A DNA stretch of 64,000 bases, from positions 62,001-126,000 of the forward strand of contig CAVSKB010000019.1 in NCBI GenBank assembly GCA_963728295.1, in the 5' to 3' direction. The stretch comes from DATJKD01 sp963728295 (GTDB lineage: Bacteria > Pseudomonadota > Gammaproteobacteria > Steroidobacterales > Steroidobacteraceae). Positions 30,041-42,101 of this stretch are shown piece after piece. Position 1 is the stretch's first letter. Each line of letters starts with the position of its first letter. A program made the position numbers and the translations under genes. The notes below the pieces were generated by a model. That model was not told the origin of the DNA. It saw nothing but the letters and a program-made list of their open reading frames with translations, and did no database searches.

Positions 30041-31550
30041 CTACCTCGCGGCCTCGGAATCCTTGGGGACGGGAGGCGGGCCGTCGGGGAGGTATGCCTT
30101 GAAGACCACGTCGCCCTTCTTCTCCACGAATTCGGTGCGCACGGCGGCAAGCGCATCGGGGCGCTCATAGAGGTCGACCATCGTTGCGGCGAGCACCTTT
30201 GCGGCGCGCGTCAGTCCCTTGTGTCCGATCGACATGCCGCCTGTCGCGACCACGGGCCAGGCGTGCCAGGGAGCCTCCGCTGGTGCGGTGGCGACCGTGA
30301 GGGTGAGCGTCGGCACGATCCAGCTCACGTCGCCCACATCGGTCGAGCCACCCTCCTGCTCCTGGTTTTCGAGCGGCTCGATACCCATGTCCATGCCGGT
30401 CTCGGGTACGCCCGTCGCGCGCTGGATGGCGCGCGCGAACACCTGTTCCTCATCGCTATAGCTCACCGGGCCGAGCCACTGCAGGTTCGCATCCAGCAGT
30501 CGCGCGCCGGCGAGGTTCGGCAGCACCTCCCAGCTCCCGGCCTGCACCGTCAGCGTCGATGTCGTTTCGGTCATGATCGCTGCGCCTTCGGCGAGCTTGC
30601 GAATGCGCGCAAGCAGGCTCTCCACCTCGGCGCGCTCCCAGTCACGCGCCCACAACCAGACTTTCGCGTATTCCGGAACGACATTCGGCACGTCGCCACC
30701 GTCGACGATCGTGTAATGCAGACGCGAGCTCGGCTTGATGTGCTCGCGCATCAGGTTTACGCCGGCGGTGAAGAGTTCGAGCCCGTCCACCGCGCTGCGC
30801 CCGTTCCATGGGTCGTTGGCCGCGTGCGCGGCACGGCCGTGAAACTCGATCGCGAGGTCGACCATGGCCTGGCTGCTGTCGGTGTCGGCCTTGGTCTCGT
30901 CGCCGGGATGCCACGCCAGCATGACGTCGACGTCGTTGAATACCCCGTCGCGCGCCATATAGGTCTTGCCGCCGATGTCTTCCTCGGCCGGCGTGCCATA
31001 GAAGCGGATCGTGCCCTTGAGGCTGCCCGACTGGATCTGCTCCTTGATCGCAAGCGCGGCGCCGAGACTCGCGGCGCCGAACATGTTGTGGCCGCAACCA
31101 TGACCGGGTGCGCCCTCGACCAGCGGCGCCTTGCTCGACTGCGCCTTCTGGGACAAGCCAGGAAGCGCATCGTATTCACCCATGATCGCGATCACCGGCC
31201 GGCCGCTGCCATAAGACGCGACGAACGCCGTCGGCATTCCCGCGATGCCGCGCTCGACACGAAAGCCCTGCTTCTGGGCGTAATCCGCCAGCAGCTTTGA
31301 CGAGCGGTGCTCGCGAAGTGCGATCTCGGCGAAGGCCCACACCTGGTCCGAGAGCGAGATCAACTCCGGCCGGTGACGATCGATCGAGCGAATCGCGGCC
31401 GCCTTGGCGGCGCTCGGCGCGGGCGGCGCTCCGGCATCCTGCGCGGATACTCCGCTCGCAAACGACGCCAGGCCAATTGTCAGCACGGCAGGCGGTTACA
31501 CAAGAGACGACTCGATTCACTCGCACCCGCTGTGCCCTTTGCTCGCGCAT
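30041..31550 (-). CDS. Exported M20-family amidohydrolase (AbgB-like), N-terminal frameshift
   Basis: Zinc amidohydrolase of the M20D type that cleaves acyl or amino groups from small amides. Metal ligand segments: VIAIMGEYDALPGL, APGHGCGHNMFG, FYGTPAEEDIGGK, AWHPGDE and, near the end, GGMSIGHKGLTRAA. The dimerisation insert begins DLAIEFHGRAAHAANDPWNG. The mature part is continuous, but its frame opens at a GTG (31486) giving only a clipped signal (LTIGLASFASGVSAQ). Joining the frame that begins at ATG 31550 (VNRVVSCVTAC) across a break near 31485 restores a full signal peptide. So it is likely periplasmic with an indel in the signal region. Confidence 0.85.
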
Positions 31551-31590
31551 TGATGTAACAACCCCCACGTTTCAAAACTCATTGCTCGAT

Positions 31591-32073
31591 TCAGCCGCGC
31601 CCGCGATACGGCGCAACGCCCTGCTCGGGTACCCACAATCCCGCAGGCGGGCGCCCGGTCTGCCAGAACACGTCGATCGGGATGCCGCCGCGCGGATACC
31701 AGTAGCCACCGATCCGCAACCAGCGCGGCGCGAGGAAGTCCACCAGGCGACCTGCGATAGCCAGCGTGCAGTCCTCGTGGAATGCGCCGTGATTGCGAAA
31801 GGACTGCAGGTACAGCTTGAGCGACTTGCTCTCGACGAGCCAGCGGCGCGGTACATAGTCCAGCACCAGGTGTGCGAAATCGGGCTGCCCGGTAATCGGG
31901 CACAGCGACGTGAATTCCGGCACGGTAAAGCGCACGAGACAGACCTTGCGTGGATGCGGGTTCGGCACGCGCTCGAGCAGCGCTTCATCCGGTGAGGCCG
32001 GTATCGGCGTGGGCGTACCCAGTTGCCGGAGACGTGATCGAGCGGAACGGTTTCTGCGCCCTGTGCCTGCCAC
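31591..32073 (-). CDS. queF: NADPH-dependent preQ0 reductase QueF, short type
   Basis: Reduces 7-cyano-7-deazaguanine to 7-aminomethyl-7-deazaguanine in queuosine biosynthesis. The unimodular family is recognised by [20 protein letters not shown] (catalytic Cys and Asp), the NADPH motif [20 protein letters not shown], and the C-terminal [19 protein letters not shown]. The GTG at 32073 gives 160 residues; family-like sequence begins at [14 protein letters not shown], so the start is approximate. It is divergent from the dioxygenase gene at 32127. No other que gene is in the window. Confidence 0.92.
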   Translation of the reverse strand: MAGTGRRNRSARSRLRQLGTPTPIPASPDEALLERVPNPHPRKVCLVRFTVPEFTSLCPITGQPDFAHLVLDYVPRRWLVESKSLKLYLQSFRNHGAFHEDCTLAIAGRLVDFLAPRWLRIGGYWYPRGGIPIDVFWQTGRPPAGLWVPEQGVAPYRGRG

Positions 32074-32126
32074 GCAGCGATCTTAGCAGGTGCCGGGAGC
32101 TCGGCGATTCGGCTACTGTAAGCGGC

Positions 32127-32999
32127 ATGCGCAGCATCAGCGACGAGGAAGTCGAGACGTTCTGGCGTGACGGAGTCGTCTGCCTGCGCGAGGCGGTGTC
32201 TGCGGAATGGGTCGCGCTCGTCTCGGATTCGATGGAGGACTGGCTCGCATCGCCGCAGCGCTTCGATCTCACGCAGTACGGCGAGGAAGTCGCTCAGGCA
32301 CGCGGCGCCGCGCGGATCCCCGGCCACGGCGCGGGCGGCTCGGTCGCCGGGCGTTTCTACTCCGGGACCGATTCCTGGCGGCATTTCTCGGGGCTGCGGC
32401 GCTTCGCCTGCGAATCGCCCCTGCCCGGCCTGGTCGCCGCGCTGTTGCGCACGACCAAGCTCAACCTCTACGAGGACAGCATCCTCATCAAGGAACCGGG
32501 CACGCCGGATAAAACATACTTCCACCAGGACATCTCTTACTTTCACGTCGAGGGCGAGCAGATCTGCACCTCGTGGCTCCCGGTCGATCCGGTCAGCGAG
32601 GGTAACGGCGGTCTGCAGTTCATCAAGGGCAGCCACCGGTGGGGCAAGCGCTACCGGCCCAACCACTTCGTCACCGATCTGCCGATGGACGGAACGGACG
32701 GCGAGGTCGTGCCGGATTTTCATGCTGACCGGCGTGGCCGCGTGATCCTGCAGTTCGACATGCAGCCGGGGGATCTCACCGTGCATCATTGCCGCACCCT
32801 GCACGGCGCACCTGCGAACTCGTCCCCGACGATGCGCCGTCGCGCCCTCTCGGTTCGCTACTGCGGCGCCGACGCGCGCTACCGGATCCGGCGAGGCGTG
32901 CCGCAGAAGCCGCACCACGCCTCCGTACACGACGGCGACGTGCTCGACCATCCGGACTGTCCGGTCGTCTGGAGTGCTCCGCCGGGGCCCCCGGGTTAA
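32127..32999 (+). CDS. Phytanoyl-CoA dioxygenase (PhyH) family protein
   Basis: Fe(II)/2-oxoglutarate-dependent oxygenase, cytoplasmic, 290 residues. The metal triad is visible: His and Asp in TYFHQDISYFHVEG and the distal His in LTVHHCRTLHGAPANSS, with a downstream Arg (RRRALSVRYCG) as the likely 2-oxoglutarate anchor. Other family signs are GLQFIKGSHRWGKRYRP. The ATG at 32127 starts MRSISDEEVETFWRDGVV, the usual N-terminus for this family. It precedes an alpha/beta hydrolase by 10 bases. Family members hydroxylate acyl-CoAs or small metabolites; substrate not readable. Confidence 0.88.
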   Translation: MRSISDEEVETFWRDGVVCLREAVSAEWVALVSDSMEDWLASPQRFDLTQYGEEVAQARGAARIPGHGAGGSVAGRFYSGTDSWRHFSGLRRFACESPLPGLVAALLRTTKLNLYEDSILIKEPGTPDKTYFHQDISYFHVEGEQICTSWLPVDPVSEGNGGLQFIKGSHRWGKRYRPNHFVTDLPMDGTDGEVVPDFHADRRGRVILQFDMQPGDLTVHHCRTLHGAPANSSPTMRRRALSVRYCGADARYRIRRGVPQKPHHASVHDGDVLDHPDCPVVWSAPPGPPG

Positions 33000-33009
33000 G
33001 CTTGCTGCA

Positions 33010-33849
33010 GTGCAACGACAATCCCGAAAGAAACCCCGACCGACCCGACCCGCGGCGAATACCGCGCGACCGCCGAAGCTGATCTACACGTTGCTGGAAG
33101 GACGTGGCCTGCTCGAGATGGCGAGCCTGCCGTTCTGTCTGCCGCTGCTTCAGGCAACGCCACGCGGCGACGGTCATCCGGTGCTGCTGGTGCCGGGCTT
33201 CGCAGCGTCGGACGCGACGCTCGTAGGTCTGCGACTGTTCCTGCGCTCCCGCGGCTACCACGTCGAGACCTGGGGATTCGGGCAGAACACCGGTTTTCAG
33301 CGCAAGTTCACCCAGGCGCTCGAGCAGAAACTGCGCCATCTGCACCACAGGCATGAGCGCAAGGTGAGCGTGGTGGGGTGGAGCCTGGGCGGCGTGTATG
33401 CGTTCTACGCCGCACACTGCGCCCCTGAGTGCGTACGCTGCGTGGTTTCGCTGGGGGGGCCGATGCGCGTTACGGCCGACACCGACCAGGTACCGTTGCC
33501 GGTCAAGGCGCTTTACCGGTACTTCGCGCATCCGATGGGGCCCGTGGCGCACGTCTCGAACGTGCGCGCACGGCTGCTCCGCGCGCCACCGCCCGTACCG
33601 TCCGCCTGCATATACTCCTCGACGGACGGCATCGTCCCACCCGACGCCGCGCGCATCGACGGACAGGCTCGCGAGCACGAGAACATCTGGGTCCCGGGCA
33701 GCCATCTCGGCCTGGGTTTCAACGCTGCGGTGATGTGGGTGCTCGCCGACCGACTTTCACAGCCCGAGGGTGCATGGCAGCCGTTTGAGCCAAGGGGAAT
33801 GCTGGGCTCGATCTACGAGCGCGCCGCGCGCTACGCGGGCCGCGGCTGA
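33010..33849 (+). CDS. Alpha/beta hydrolase, lipase-like
   Basis: Serine hydrolase with the nucleophile elbow VVGWSLGGVYAFY at about residue 120, the oxyanion-side HPVLLVPGFAASDATLVGLR, a late Asp (SSTDGIVPPDAAR) and His (VPGSHLGLGFN), so the catalytic triad is complete. The basic N-terminus (QRQSRKKPRPTRPAAN) is not a signal peptide. The GTG at 33010 is chosen since the upstream frame overlaps the dioxygenase gene. It runs together with the dioxygenase and converges on the WS/DGAT gene, overlapping its 3' end by 93 bases. Placement suggests a role in fatty ester metabolism. Confidence 0.85.
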   Translation: MQRQSRKKPRPTRPAANTARPPKLIYTLLEGRGLLEMASLPFCLPLLQATPRGDGHPVLLVPGFAASDATLVGLRLFLRSRGYHVETWGFGQNTGFQRKFTQALEQKLRHLHHRHERKVSVVGWSLGGVYAFYAAHCAPECVRCVVSLGGPMRVTADTDQVPLPVKALYRYFAHPMGPVAHVSNVRARLLRAPPPVPSACIYSSTDGIVPPDAARIDGQAREHENIWVPGSHLGLGFNAAVMWVLADRLSQPEGAWQPFEPRGMLGSIYERAARYAGRG

Positions 33850-35325
33850 ACTCAGGCGGCGCGGCGGCGGCGCGGCCGCCTTCGGCCGCGGACGACTGCC
33901 CGCGGTCGTCTTCCGACGCGAGGGTTTCTTCGGGTGCTCCGCGAGGCCGAGATACTCCTGGAAGCTGTCGCGGATGCACTGGGCGAAGAACTCGGGGTCC
34001 GGCATCTGCTCGCGGCAGGAGGTGGGCGAGATGATGATGCGGCCATCGTAGCTCGTCACCGCGATAACGAGCCCCATGCCGTCGTAGATGGGCATGATCG
34101 CGGAGAAGTACGTCATCCGCGCGCCGTCGAGATACAGCGGTATTGCCGGACCTGGAACGTTGGTGATGGTGCAGCTCGCGACCGGCGCGCGGTGACCGAA
34201 GCTGAGCGCCGAGCCCGACATCATCCGCGCCGACAGCGCCAGCGAGGCCGCCGGAGCGTGCTTGCGGATGTCGGTCAGCTCGCGCGCGCTCACCGCGAGA
34301 TCTCGGTCCTCGACACTGCCGACAAACTGCTTGATCGAGCGCAGCCGCGCGACCGGATCAGCGATGTCGGTGCGGAGCGGCACGTGCAGCAGGCGGTATC
34401 CCTCGGCATTGCGGCGCGACACCGGGGCGATCGACACCAGTGTTGGCGCCGGCAGCTCCTCGTGTTTCTGCAGGTACCGCCGCAACGCGCCACCGCATAC
34501 GGCGAGCACCGCGTCGTTGACCGTGGCACCCTTCACGAGACCGCGGATCCGCTTGAACTCCTCGATCGTGAAGCGCCGCGTTTCGAATACCCGATGCGGC
34601 GAGACGATGGAATTGAAGCGCGTGACCGCGGAGCGTTCCGGGTTCAGCCAGGCGTCGCCCAGGGAGCCGAGCACGGTCGGACTCAGTCGACCGAGCATCC
34701 GCGCGAGCGGTGCCGCAACCTTGAGCGGCTGCATGGTGTTGTTGAGCGCGGCGCGCGCGAGGAGCGCCACGTTTCCTGGCGGCGATTCAGGGAACCACGG
34801 CTCGGGCGGTGCGAACGCGGGCGGTTGCTGCGTCGTGTCGTGCAGGAGAGTTGTGATCTCGGCGCCGGCGCTCGCGTCGATCGCTGCGTGGTGGATCTTG
34901 GCCAGGATCGCAAAACTGTTCTTCGGCAGATCGAGAAAGGCATCCAATCCTTCGACGAGGTACAGCTCCCAGAGCGGCCGTGCCATGTCGAGGGGACGCG
35001 CGTGGATGCGCGACGCCTGGATACAGAACTGCCGCCAGTCGCCCGGCTTTGGCAGCGCGACGTGGCGCACGTGGTACTCGAGGTCGAAGCGCTCGTCCTC
35101 GATCCAGTAGGGATGATCGAGTTCGAGCGGGACGCGCAGCAGCCGCTGCCGGAAGATCGGCGAGAGGTGAAGGCGGCGCTCGATGTGCTTCAGCAGTCCC
35201 GTGAAGTGGACCTGGCCATCGGCGGCTGTCGAGGGATCGTAGATCGAGACCAGCGTGAGATTGGAGTTGGCGTGTCCACTGTCTGCGTAGACGAACTGAG
35301 CGTCCTCGCCGCGCAATTGCCGCAT
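33757..35325 (-). CDS. Wax ester synthase/diacylglycerol acyltransferase (WS/DGAT)
   Basis: Bifunctional acyltransferase making wax esters or triacylglycerol from acyl-CoA and fatty alcohol or diacylglycerol. The condensing motif is ILAKIHHAAIDASAG (HHxxxDA) near residue 145; typical flanks include LEYHVRHVALPKPGDWRQF, RPLWELYLVEGLD, the ATVNDAVLAVCGGALRRYL block and the C-terminal NVPGPAIPLYLDGARMTYFS. The C-terminal 60 residues are Arg/Ala/Pro-rich and low in complexity (PRPKAAAPPPRRLSSAAARV). A stop in another frame lies near 33852, so the last part beyond about residue 490 may be an artefact of a frame change. Predicted role: storage lipid formation. Confidence 0.92.
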   Translation of the reverse strand: MRQLRGEDAQFVYADSGHANSNLTLVSIYDPSTAADGQVHFTGLLKHIERRLHLSPIFRQRLLRVPLELDHPYWIEDERFDLEYHVRHVALPKPGDWRQFCIQASRIHARPLDMARPLWELYLVEGLDAFLDLPKNSFAILAKIHHAAIDASAGAEITTLLHDTTQQPPAFAPPEPWFPESPPGNVALLARAALNNTMQPLKVAAPLARMLGRLSPTVLGSLGDAWLNPERSAVTRFNSIVSPHRVFETRRFTIEEFKRIRGLVKGATVNDAVLAVCGGALRRYLQKHEELPAPTLVSIAPVSRRNAEGYRLLHVPLRTDIADPVARLRSIKQFVGSVEDRDLAVSARELTDIRKHAPAASLALSARMMSGSALSFGHRAPVASCTITNVPGPAIPLYLDGARMTYFSAIMPIYDGMGLVIAVTSYDGRIIISPTSCREQMPDPEFFAQCIRDSFQEYLGLAEHPKKPSRRKTTAGSRPRPKAAAPPPRRLSSAAARVARGALVDRAQHSPWLKRLPCTLGL

Positions 35326-35445
35326 CTTGCTGCCAGTCCCCGGTCTGCCGATCTGCGACGCAGTCTAGCGGCAAAGTCCGCCCGGAGCCGAATCCCGCCC
35401 CGGGGAAACCGGATCTGCACCGCATTTCCGGGCGCGACTCAAGCT

Positions 35446-36708
35446 TCACGCGCCGTGACCCGGGGGACGCGGCACCAGCTCCGGCTGCGGCCCTGCGTGG
35501 CGGCCGAGCTCGAACTTGGCGATCTGGTTGCGGTGCACTTCGTCGGGTCCGTCGGCCAGCCGCAGCGTCCGCGCGCTTGCATATGCGTACGCAAGCCCGA
35601 AGTCGTCGCTGACGCCGGCGGCGCCGAATACCTGTATCGCCCAGTCGAGGACCTGGCAGGCGACGTTCGGCGCGACGACCTTGATCATCGCGATCTCGTT
35701 CTGGGCGGCCTTGTTGCCCGCGATGTCCATCTTCCAGGCCGCGTGCAGCACCAGGAGCCGCGCCTGGTCGATCATGATCCGCGCGTCGGCGATCCGCTCG
35801 CGCGTAACGCCCTGCTCGGACAGCAGGCGGCCGAAACTCGTGCGGGCGCCGGCGCGGCGGCACAGCGCCTCGAGTGCGCGCTCCGATGCGCCGATCAGCC
35901 GCATGCAGTGGTGGATGCGCCCGGGACCGAGGCGTCCCTGCGCGATCTCGAAGCCACGGCCCTCGCCGAGCAGCATGTTCGACGCGGGCACGCGCACGTT
36001 GTCGAACAACACCTCCGAATGGCCGTGCGGAGCGTCGTCGTAGCCGAACACCGGCAGCTGCCGCACCACCGTGACCCCGAGCGTGTCGCGGGGCACGAGG
36101 ATCATTGACTGCCGGCGGTGGCGATCCGCATGCGTCGGGTCGCTCTTGCCCATGAAGATCAGGATCGTGCAGCGCGGATCGCCGGCGCCCGAGGTCCACC
36201 ACTTGCGGCCGTTGAGCACGTAATCATCGCCGCGGCGCTCGATGCGCGACTCGATGTTGGTGGCATCCGACGACGCGACCGCGGGCTCCGTCATCGCAAA
36301 CGCCGAGCGGATCTTTCCCTCCAGCAGCGGCACGAGCCACTCGCGCTTCTGAGCCTCGGTGCCGTAGCGGACCAGCACCTCCATGTTGCCGGTATCGGGT
36401 GCTGCGCAGTTGAACGCCTCGGGCCCGATCACCGATCGGCCCATGATCTCGCAGAGCGGGGCGTACTCGAGGTTGGTGAGCCCGGCGCCGTACTCGGATT
36501 CCGGCAACCACAGGTTCCAGAGCCCGTCGGCCCGGGCAAGCGCCTTCAGCTCCTCGATCACGGCGGTCGGAATCCACGGGTCGCCTTTGCGGCGGTTCGC
36601 CTGGACCTCGGCCGCGAAGCGCGCCTCGGCCGGATACACGTGCGCTTCCATGAAGGCGCCCACGCGGGCCTGCAGCCGGGTGACCTTCTCGCTGTGCGCG
36701 AAATCCAT
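35446..36708 (-). CDS. Acyl-CoA dehydrogenase
   Basis: FAD enzyme introducing the alpha,beta double bond in acyl-CoAs, 420 residues. The FAD/substrate motif is [18 protein letters not shown] with the middle beta domain [20 protein letters not shown], and the C-terminal four-helix domain ends with [20 protein letters not shown] and [20 protein letters not shown]. The pattern matches the ACAD10/ACAD11 group rather than short-chain enzymes. The ATG at 36708 begins [20 protein letters not shown]; upstream open frame is not conserved. It follows the APH-family kinase by 8 bases in what is clearly one operon. Confidence 0.93.
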   Translation of the reverse strand: MDFAHSEKVTRLQARVGAFMEAHVYPAEARFAAEVQANRRKGDPWIPTAVIEELKALARADGLWNLWLPESEYGAGLTNLEYAPLCEIMGRSVIGPEAFNCAAPDTGNMEVLVRYGTEAQKREWLVPLLEGKIRSAFAMTEPAVASSDATNIESRIERRGDDYVLNGRKWWTSGAGDPRCTILIFMGKSDPTHADRHRRQSMILVPRDTLGVTVVRQLPVFGYDDAPHGHSEVLFDNVRVPASNMLLGEGRGFEIAQGRLGPGRIHHCMRLIGASERALEALCRRAGARTSFGRLLSEQGVTRERIADARIMIDQARLLVLHAAWKMDIAGNKAAQNEIAMIKVVAPNVACQVLDWAIQVFGAAGVSDDFGLAYAYASARTLRLADGPDEVHRNQIAKFELGRHAGPQPELVPRPPGHGA

Positions 36709-36716
36709 GCGTGTCC

Positions 36717-37746
36717 TCAGAATTGCAGGCTTTCGACCTGACGCCAGGCGAGCTCGGCCAGCGGCCGTGCGCGGCGACCCATCTCGAGCGCTTCGCTGCT
36801 CGCCGCCGTACCCGAAAGTGCCCGCGCCATGATGCCCTGCACGATGGCCGCAAGCCGGAACATGTTGAACGCCATGTAGTACTCCCAGTCCCGTGTCGCG
36901 ATGCCGGGGCGACCGGTGCGGCGGCAATAGGCTGCGACATGCTCGGCCTCGGTCGGAATGCCGAGCATCGCGAGATCGCGACCGGCCAGCCCGCGGAAGA
37001 CACCCGGCTCGACCCGCCATGCCATGCAGTGATAGGCAAAGTCCGCGAGCGGATGGCCGAGGGTCGACAGCTCCCAGTCGAGTACTGCGAGGATGCGCGG
37101 CTCGCTCGGGTGAAAGATCACGTTGTCGAGCCGGTAGTCGCCATGGACGATCCGCGTCTCGTCGTCCGCAGGAACGTGCTCGGGCAGCCAGGCGATGAGA
37201 CGCTCCATCGCGTCGATGTCTTCGGTCCGCGATGCCTCGTACTGGCGGCTCCAGCGCTTGACCTGCCGCAAGATGTACTCGCCGTGCCGGCCATAATCGG
37301 CGAGCCCGACTGCGTCGGGGTCGACCGCGTGCAGCGCCGCGATCACGCGGTTGAGCTCGTCGTACATCCGCCCGCGTTCCGCCGCAGTGACACCGGGCAG
37401 CGCCGGGTCCCAGAGCACCCGTCCCTCCACGAATTCCATCAGATAGAACGCGGTGCCGATCACCGAGTCGTCCTCGCACAGCGCGTGGACGCGCGCGACG
37501 GGCACGTCGCTGGCCGCGAGCGCCGCCATCACGCGGTACTCTCGGTCGACCGCGTGCGCCGATTGCACCAGCGTCCCGCTCGGCTTGCGGCGGAGGACGT
37601 AGCGGTCGCGGCCGCGCGTGACGAGATAGGTCGGGTTCGACTGCCCGCCCTTGAGCGGCGTGACCTGCACGGGCGCCGCCGTGCCGCCGAGCGTCGCGGC
37701 GATCCAGCCGCCAAGCCGCACGGCATCGATCCCGACTCCGGGGACT

Positions 37747-37760
<14 letters not shown>
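36717..37760 (-). CDS. APH-family phosphotransferase, ACAD10/11 N-domain type
   Basis: Kinase-like protein of the aminoglycoside phosphotransferase superfamily, 347 residues. Ligand loop ([20 protein letters not shown]), catalytic loop [16 protein letters not shown] and metal-binding [20 protein letters not shown] are intact. This variant is fused to acyl-CoA dehydrogenase in mammalian ACAD10/11, where 4-hydroxyacyl-CoAs are phosphorylated before dehydrogenation; here the same pair is separate but adjacent. By analogy the pair may degrade 4-hydroxy acids. The start overlaps the end of the DmdC-type gene by 14 bases. Confidence 0.88.
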
Positions 37761-39594
<1,834 letters not shown>

Positions 39595-39674
39595 ACCGAA
39601 GGCTTCGCGTCGAACGCGGCGGCCGGTCCGCGACCCTGTGCAGCCGACGGCGCCTCTGCTAGCGTTGGATCCGC

Positions 39675-40665
39675 ATGGCCAAGTCACCCAGCCTGCTCGA
39701 CCTGCTCGCGATGCTGCCCGCCGGTGACATTGCCCGTACCGCGCGCGCGCTTGGCCTCTCGCCGGACCTGCTCCGTAAGCGGCTTGGCGCGGTCGAGTCG
39801 ACGCTGGGTGCGGACCTTCTCGGCAGCGCGACGCGTGCGCTCATGCCCGCTGAGACGGGCAAGCTTGTGCTGGAGCACGCCGGACGGATCCTCTCGCAGG
39901 CACGCGACCTTACCCGCGATCTCGAGGAGCTCGCCGGACTGCAGTCGCCCGTGATCAATCTGGGTGCCGACATGTTCGTCGCGCAGCTGCCGCTCGGCGT
40001 GACGCTCGGTCGCATGATCACGGCGAACTCGCGTCTGCGCGCACGCGTGGTCGTGGCGGACTTCGAGGAGCTGGCGCGCGCAGTCATCGCCGGCGAGCTC
40101 GAGATCGGCGTCGCCGACACATCGGGCGCGGAGCGGCATCCGACTCAGCTTGCGATCGATCCGGTGGCCGAGTACGCACTCCATTTCTTCGTTCGACCGC
40201 GACATCCCCTCGTGTCCGGTGCTCCGCCCGCGCTCTCGGACATACTCGAGTTTCCCCTGGCCACGTCGCGGATTCCACAGCGGATTGCCGTGCACCTCGC
40301 CGGCGCGCAGCCGCAGCTGCGACCCGATCGCGCAACCGGCGATCTCCTGCCGGCGCTCGGGATCGATGATTTCTCCGTGGCGAAGTTCGCGGTCGTTGCC
40401 GGCGATGCGGTCGGGCTCGCGCCTTTGCCGGTCATCGAGGGCGACATCCGCGCAGGCCGGCTCGCGGCCGTGCCCTTCGAGGCGCCGTGGTTTCGGGCGA
40501 GCTACGGCGTCTTCCGCGCGCGCAAGCGTGCGTTGTCGCGCGCAGCGCAGCTCTTCGTCACCCAGTTGCGTCAGGTCGATGCGGCGATACAGGCCCGCGC
40601 CGCGCGGGGTGCGGCGCGGCGCAAGACGCGCGAAACCACGGGTCCGGCGACGCAAGGCGGTCTGA
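39675..40665 (+). CDS. LysR family transcriptional regulator
   Basis: N-terminal winged helix-turn-helix (ARTARALGLSPDLLRKRLGAVE) and a LysR-type linker helix, then a periplasmic-binding-like effector domain (VINLGADMFVAQLPLGVTLG, VIAGELEIGVADTSG, FAVVAGDAVGLAPLPVIEGD). Divergent from the acyl-CoA dehydrogenase operon across an 80-base gap, the classic LysR arrangement, so it probably controls that operon in response to an acyl-CoA-related ligand. In its own frame the gene runs on into the M64 gene to 41204, giving an abnormal 509 residues; a frame change near the C-terminus with a stop at 40665 restores a normal 330. An Arg/Ala-rich tail sits before it. Confidence 0.82.
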
Positions 40666-40666
40666 C

Positions 40667-42095
40667 GTGCTTCGCTCGATCACGATGCTCGCATGCCTGG
40701 TCGGCCTCGGCGCACACGCGCAGCCGGCCTCGCCGCCAGTCACACCGCCAGCGACGCTGCGCATCGATCTCGTACACACGGGAGGTCGCGGCCTCGAGGT
40801 GTTCGCGATCGACCGCATCGTGCTCGAGCCGCTTCCCTGGCCGGGCAATCCCACGCGCGCGATCGATGACACAAACACCGGCGCATACCGATTCGAGGTG
40901 CGCGAGCCCGGCGGACGCCTGCTGTACTCGCGCGGATACTCGTCGATCTTCGGCGAGTGGGCATCCACGGAAGAAGCCGGCGATACGCATCGGAGCTTTG
41001 ACGAATCGCTGCGCTTTCCGCGTCCGGCGGCGCCCGTTCGCGTCACAGTGCAGCGTCGCAACGCCGCGCAGACCTTCGAGACGGTTTGGGAAGCAGTCGT
41101 CGACCCGGACGGGATGTTCGTCGAGCGTACACCTCCGTCTCCGCAGACCCTCGTGGCCCTCGAGGAGCATGGCGCCCCACCCGAAAAGGTCGACCTCCTG
41201 CTGATCGGCGACGGTTATACCGCGCAGGAATGCGCCGACGGATATCCGCGCGACGCCAGGCGGATGATCGATGCACTTTTTCGCCATGAACCATTCAGGA
41301 CCCGACGCGACGATTTCAACGTCTGGGGACTCTGCCCGCCTGCGGTCCAATCGGGCGTCGCGCAGGCCCTCCACCGGCGTGTACAGGCGCACTCCGGTGG
41401 GTGCGACCTACGATGCCTTCGGGTCCGAGCGTTACGTGCTCACGTTCGAGAACCGTGCGCTGCGCGACATCGCTGCGTGGGCGCCCTACGAGTTCGTCAC
41501 CATCCTGGTCAACAACGAGACCTACGGCGGCGGCGGGATCTTCAACACCTTCTCGACCGTCGCGGCGCGGAACGACTGGGCCGACTACCTGTTCGTTCAT
41601 GAGTTCGGGCACCACTTCGCAGGACTCGCCGACGAGTACTACACCTCGCCCGTCGCATACGCCCCCGTCCAGACCGTGGTGGAACCCTGGGAAGCGAACG
41701 TCACCGCCCTCGCCGATCCCCGCTCGCTGAAATGGCGTGCCCTGGTCGCGGACGGCACGCCGATCCCGACACCGTGGCCCAAGGAAGACTTCGAGGAGCG
41801 CCAGCGCGACTTCCAGGCACGGCGCAAGGTCATCCGACAGGAACGCCGACCAGAGGCCGAGATGTCCGCTCTTTTCCGCGAGGAGCAGCTGCACGCGACG
41901 AAGCTCCTGGGCACGGGGGCGTTTTCCGCTCAGGTCGGCGCCTTCCAGGGCGCGAACTACGACGCACGCGCCTTCTACCGGTCGCAGGCCGATTGCGTAA
42001 TGTTTACCCGCGACGAAGTGCCGTTCTGCCGCGTGTGCCGCGCTGCGCTCGACCGTGTGATCGATCTCTATGCCGGGCCCGCCGGGGCGAAGTGA
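40667..42095 (+). CDS. Peptidase M64 (IgA-peptidase-like metalloprotease), one frameshift
   Basis: Secreted zinc peptidase of family M64. The GTG at 40667 opens a short signal (SITMLACLVGLGAHAQ), followed by a beta-rich N-terminal domain (LEVFAIDRIVLEPLPWPGNP) found in this family, then VDLLLIGDGYTAQEC and RRDDFNVWGLCPPAVQSGV. After a frame break near 41355 the zinc motif follows: YLFVHEFGHHFAGLADEYY, where HEFGH and the later Glu fit the family's HExGHxxxxLxDEY. It ends with a Cys-containing CRVCRAALDRVIDLY. The target protein is unknown. The stop is 6 bases before the DUF4010 gene. Confidence 0.86.
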
Positions 42096-42101
42096 CCCTG
42101 C

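Noticed and set aside
32127..32999. Minus-strand frame 31572-32951 as a 459-residue gene
   Set aside because: It is a shadow of the PhyH gene that runs into the queF region in a different frame.
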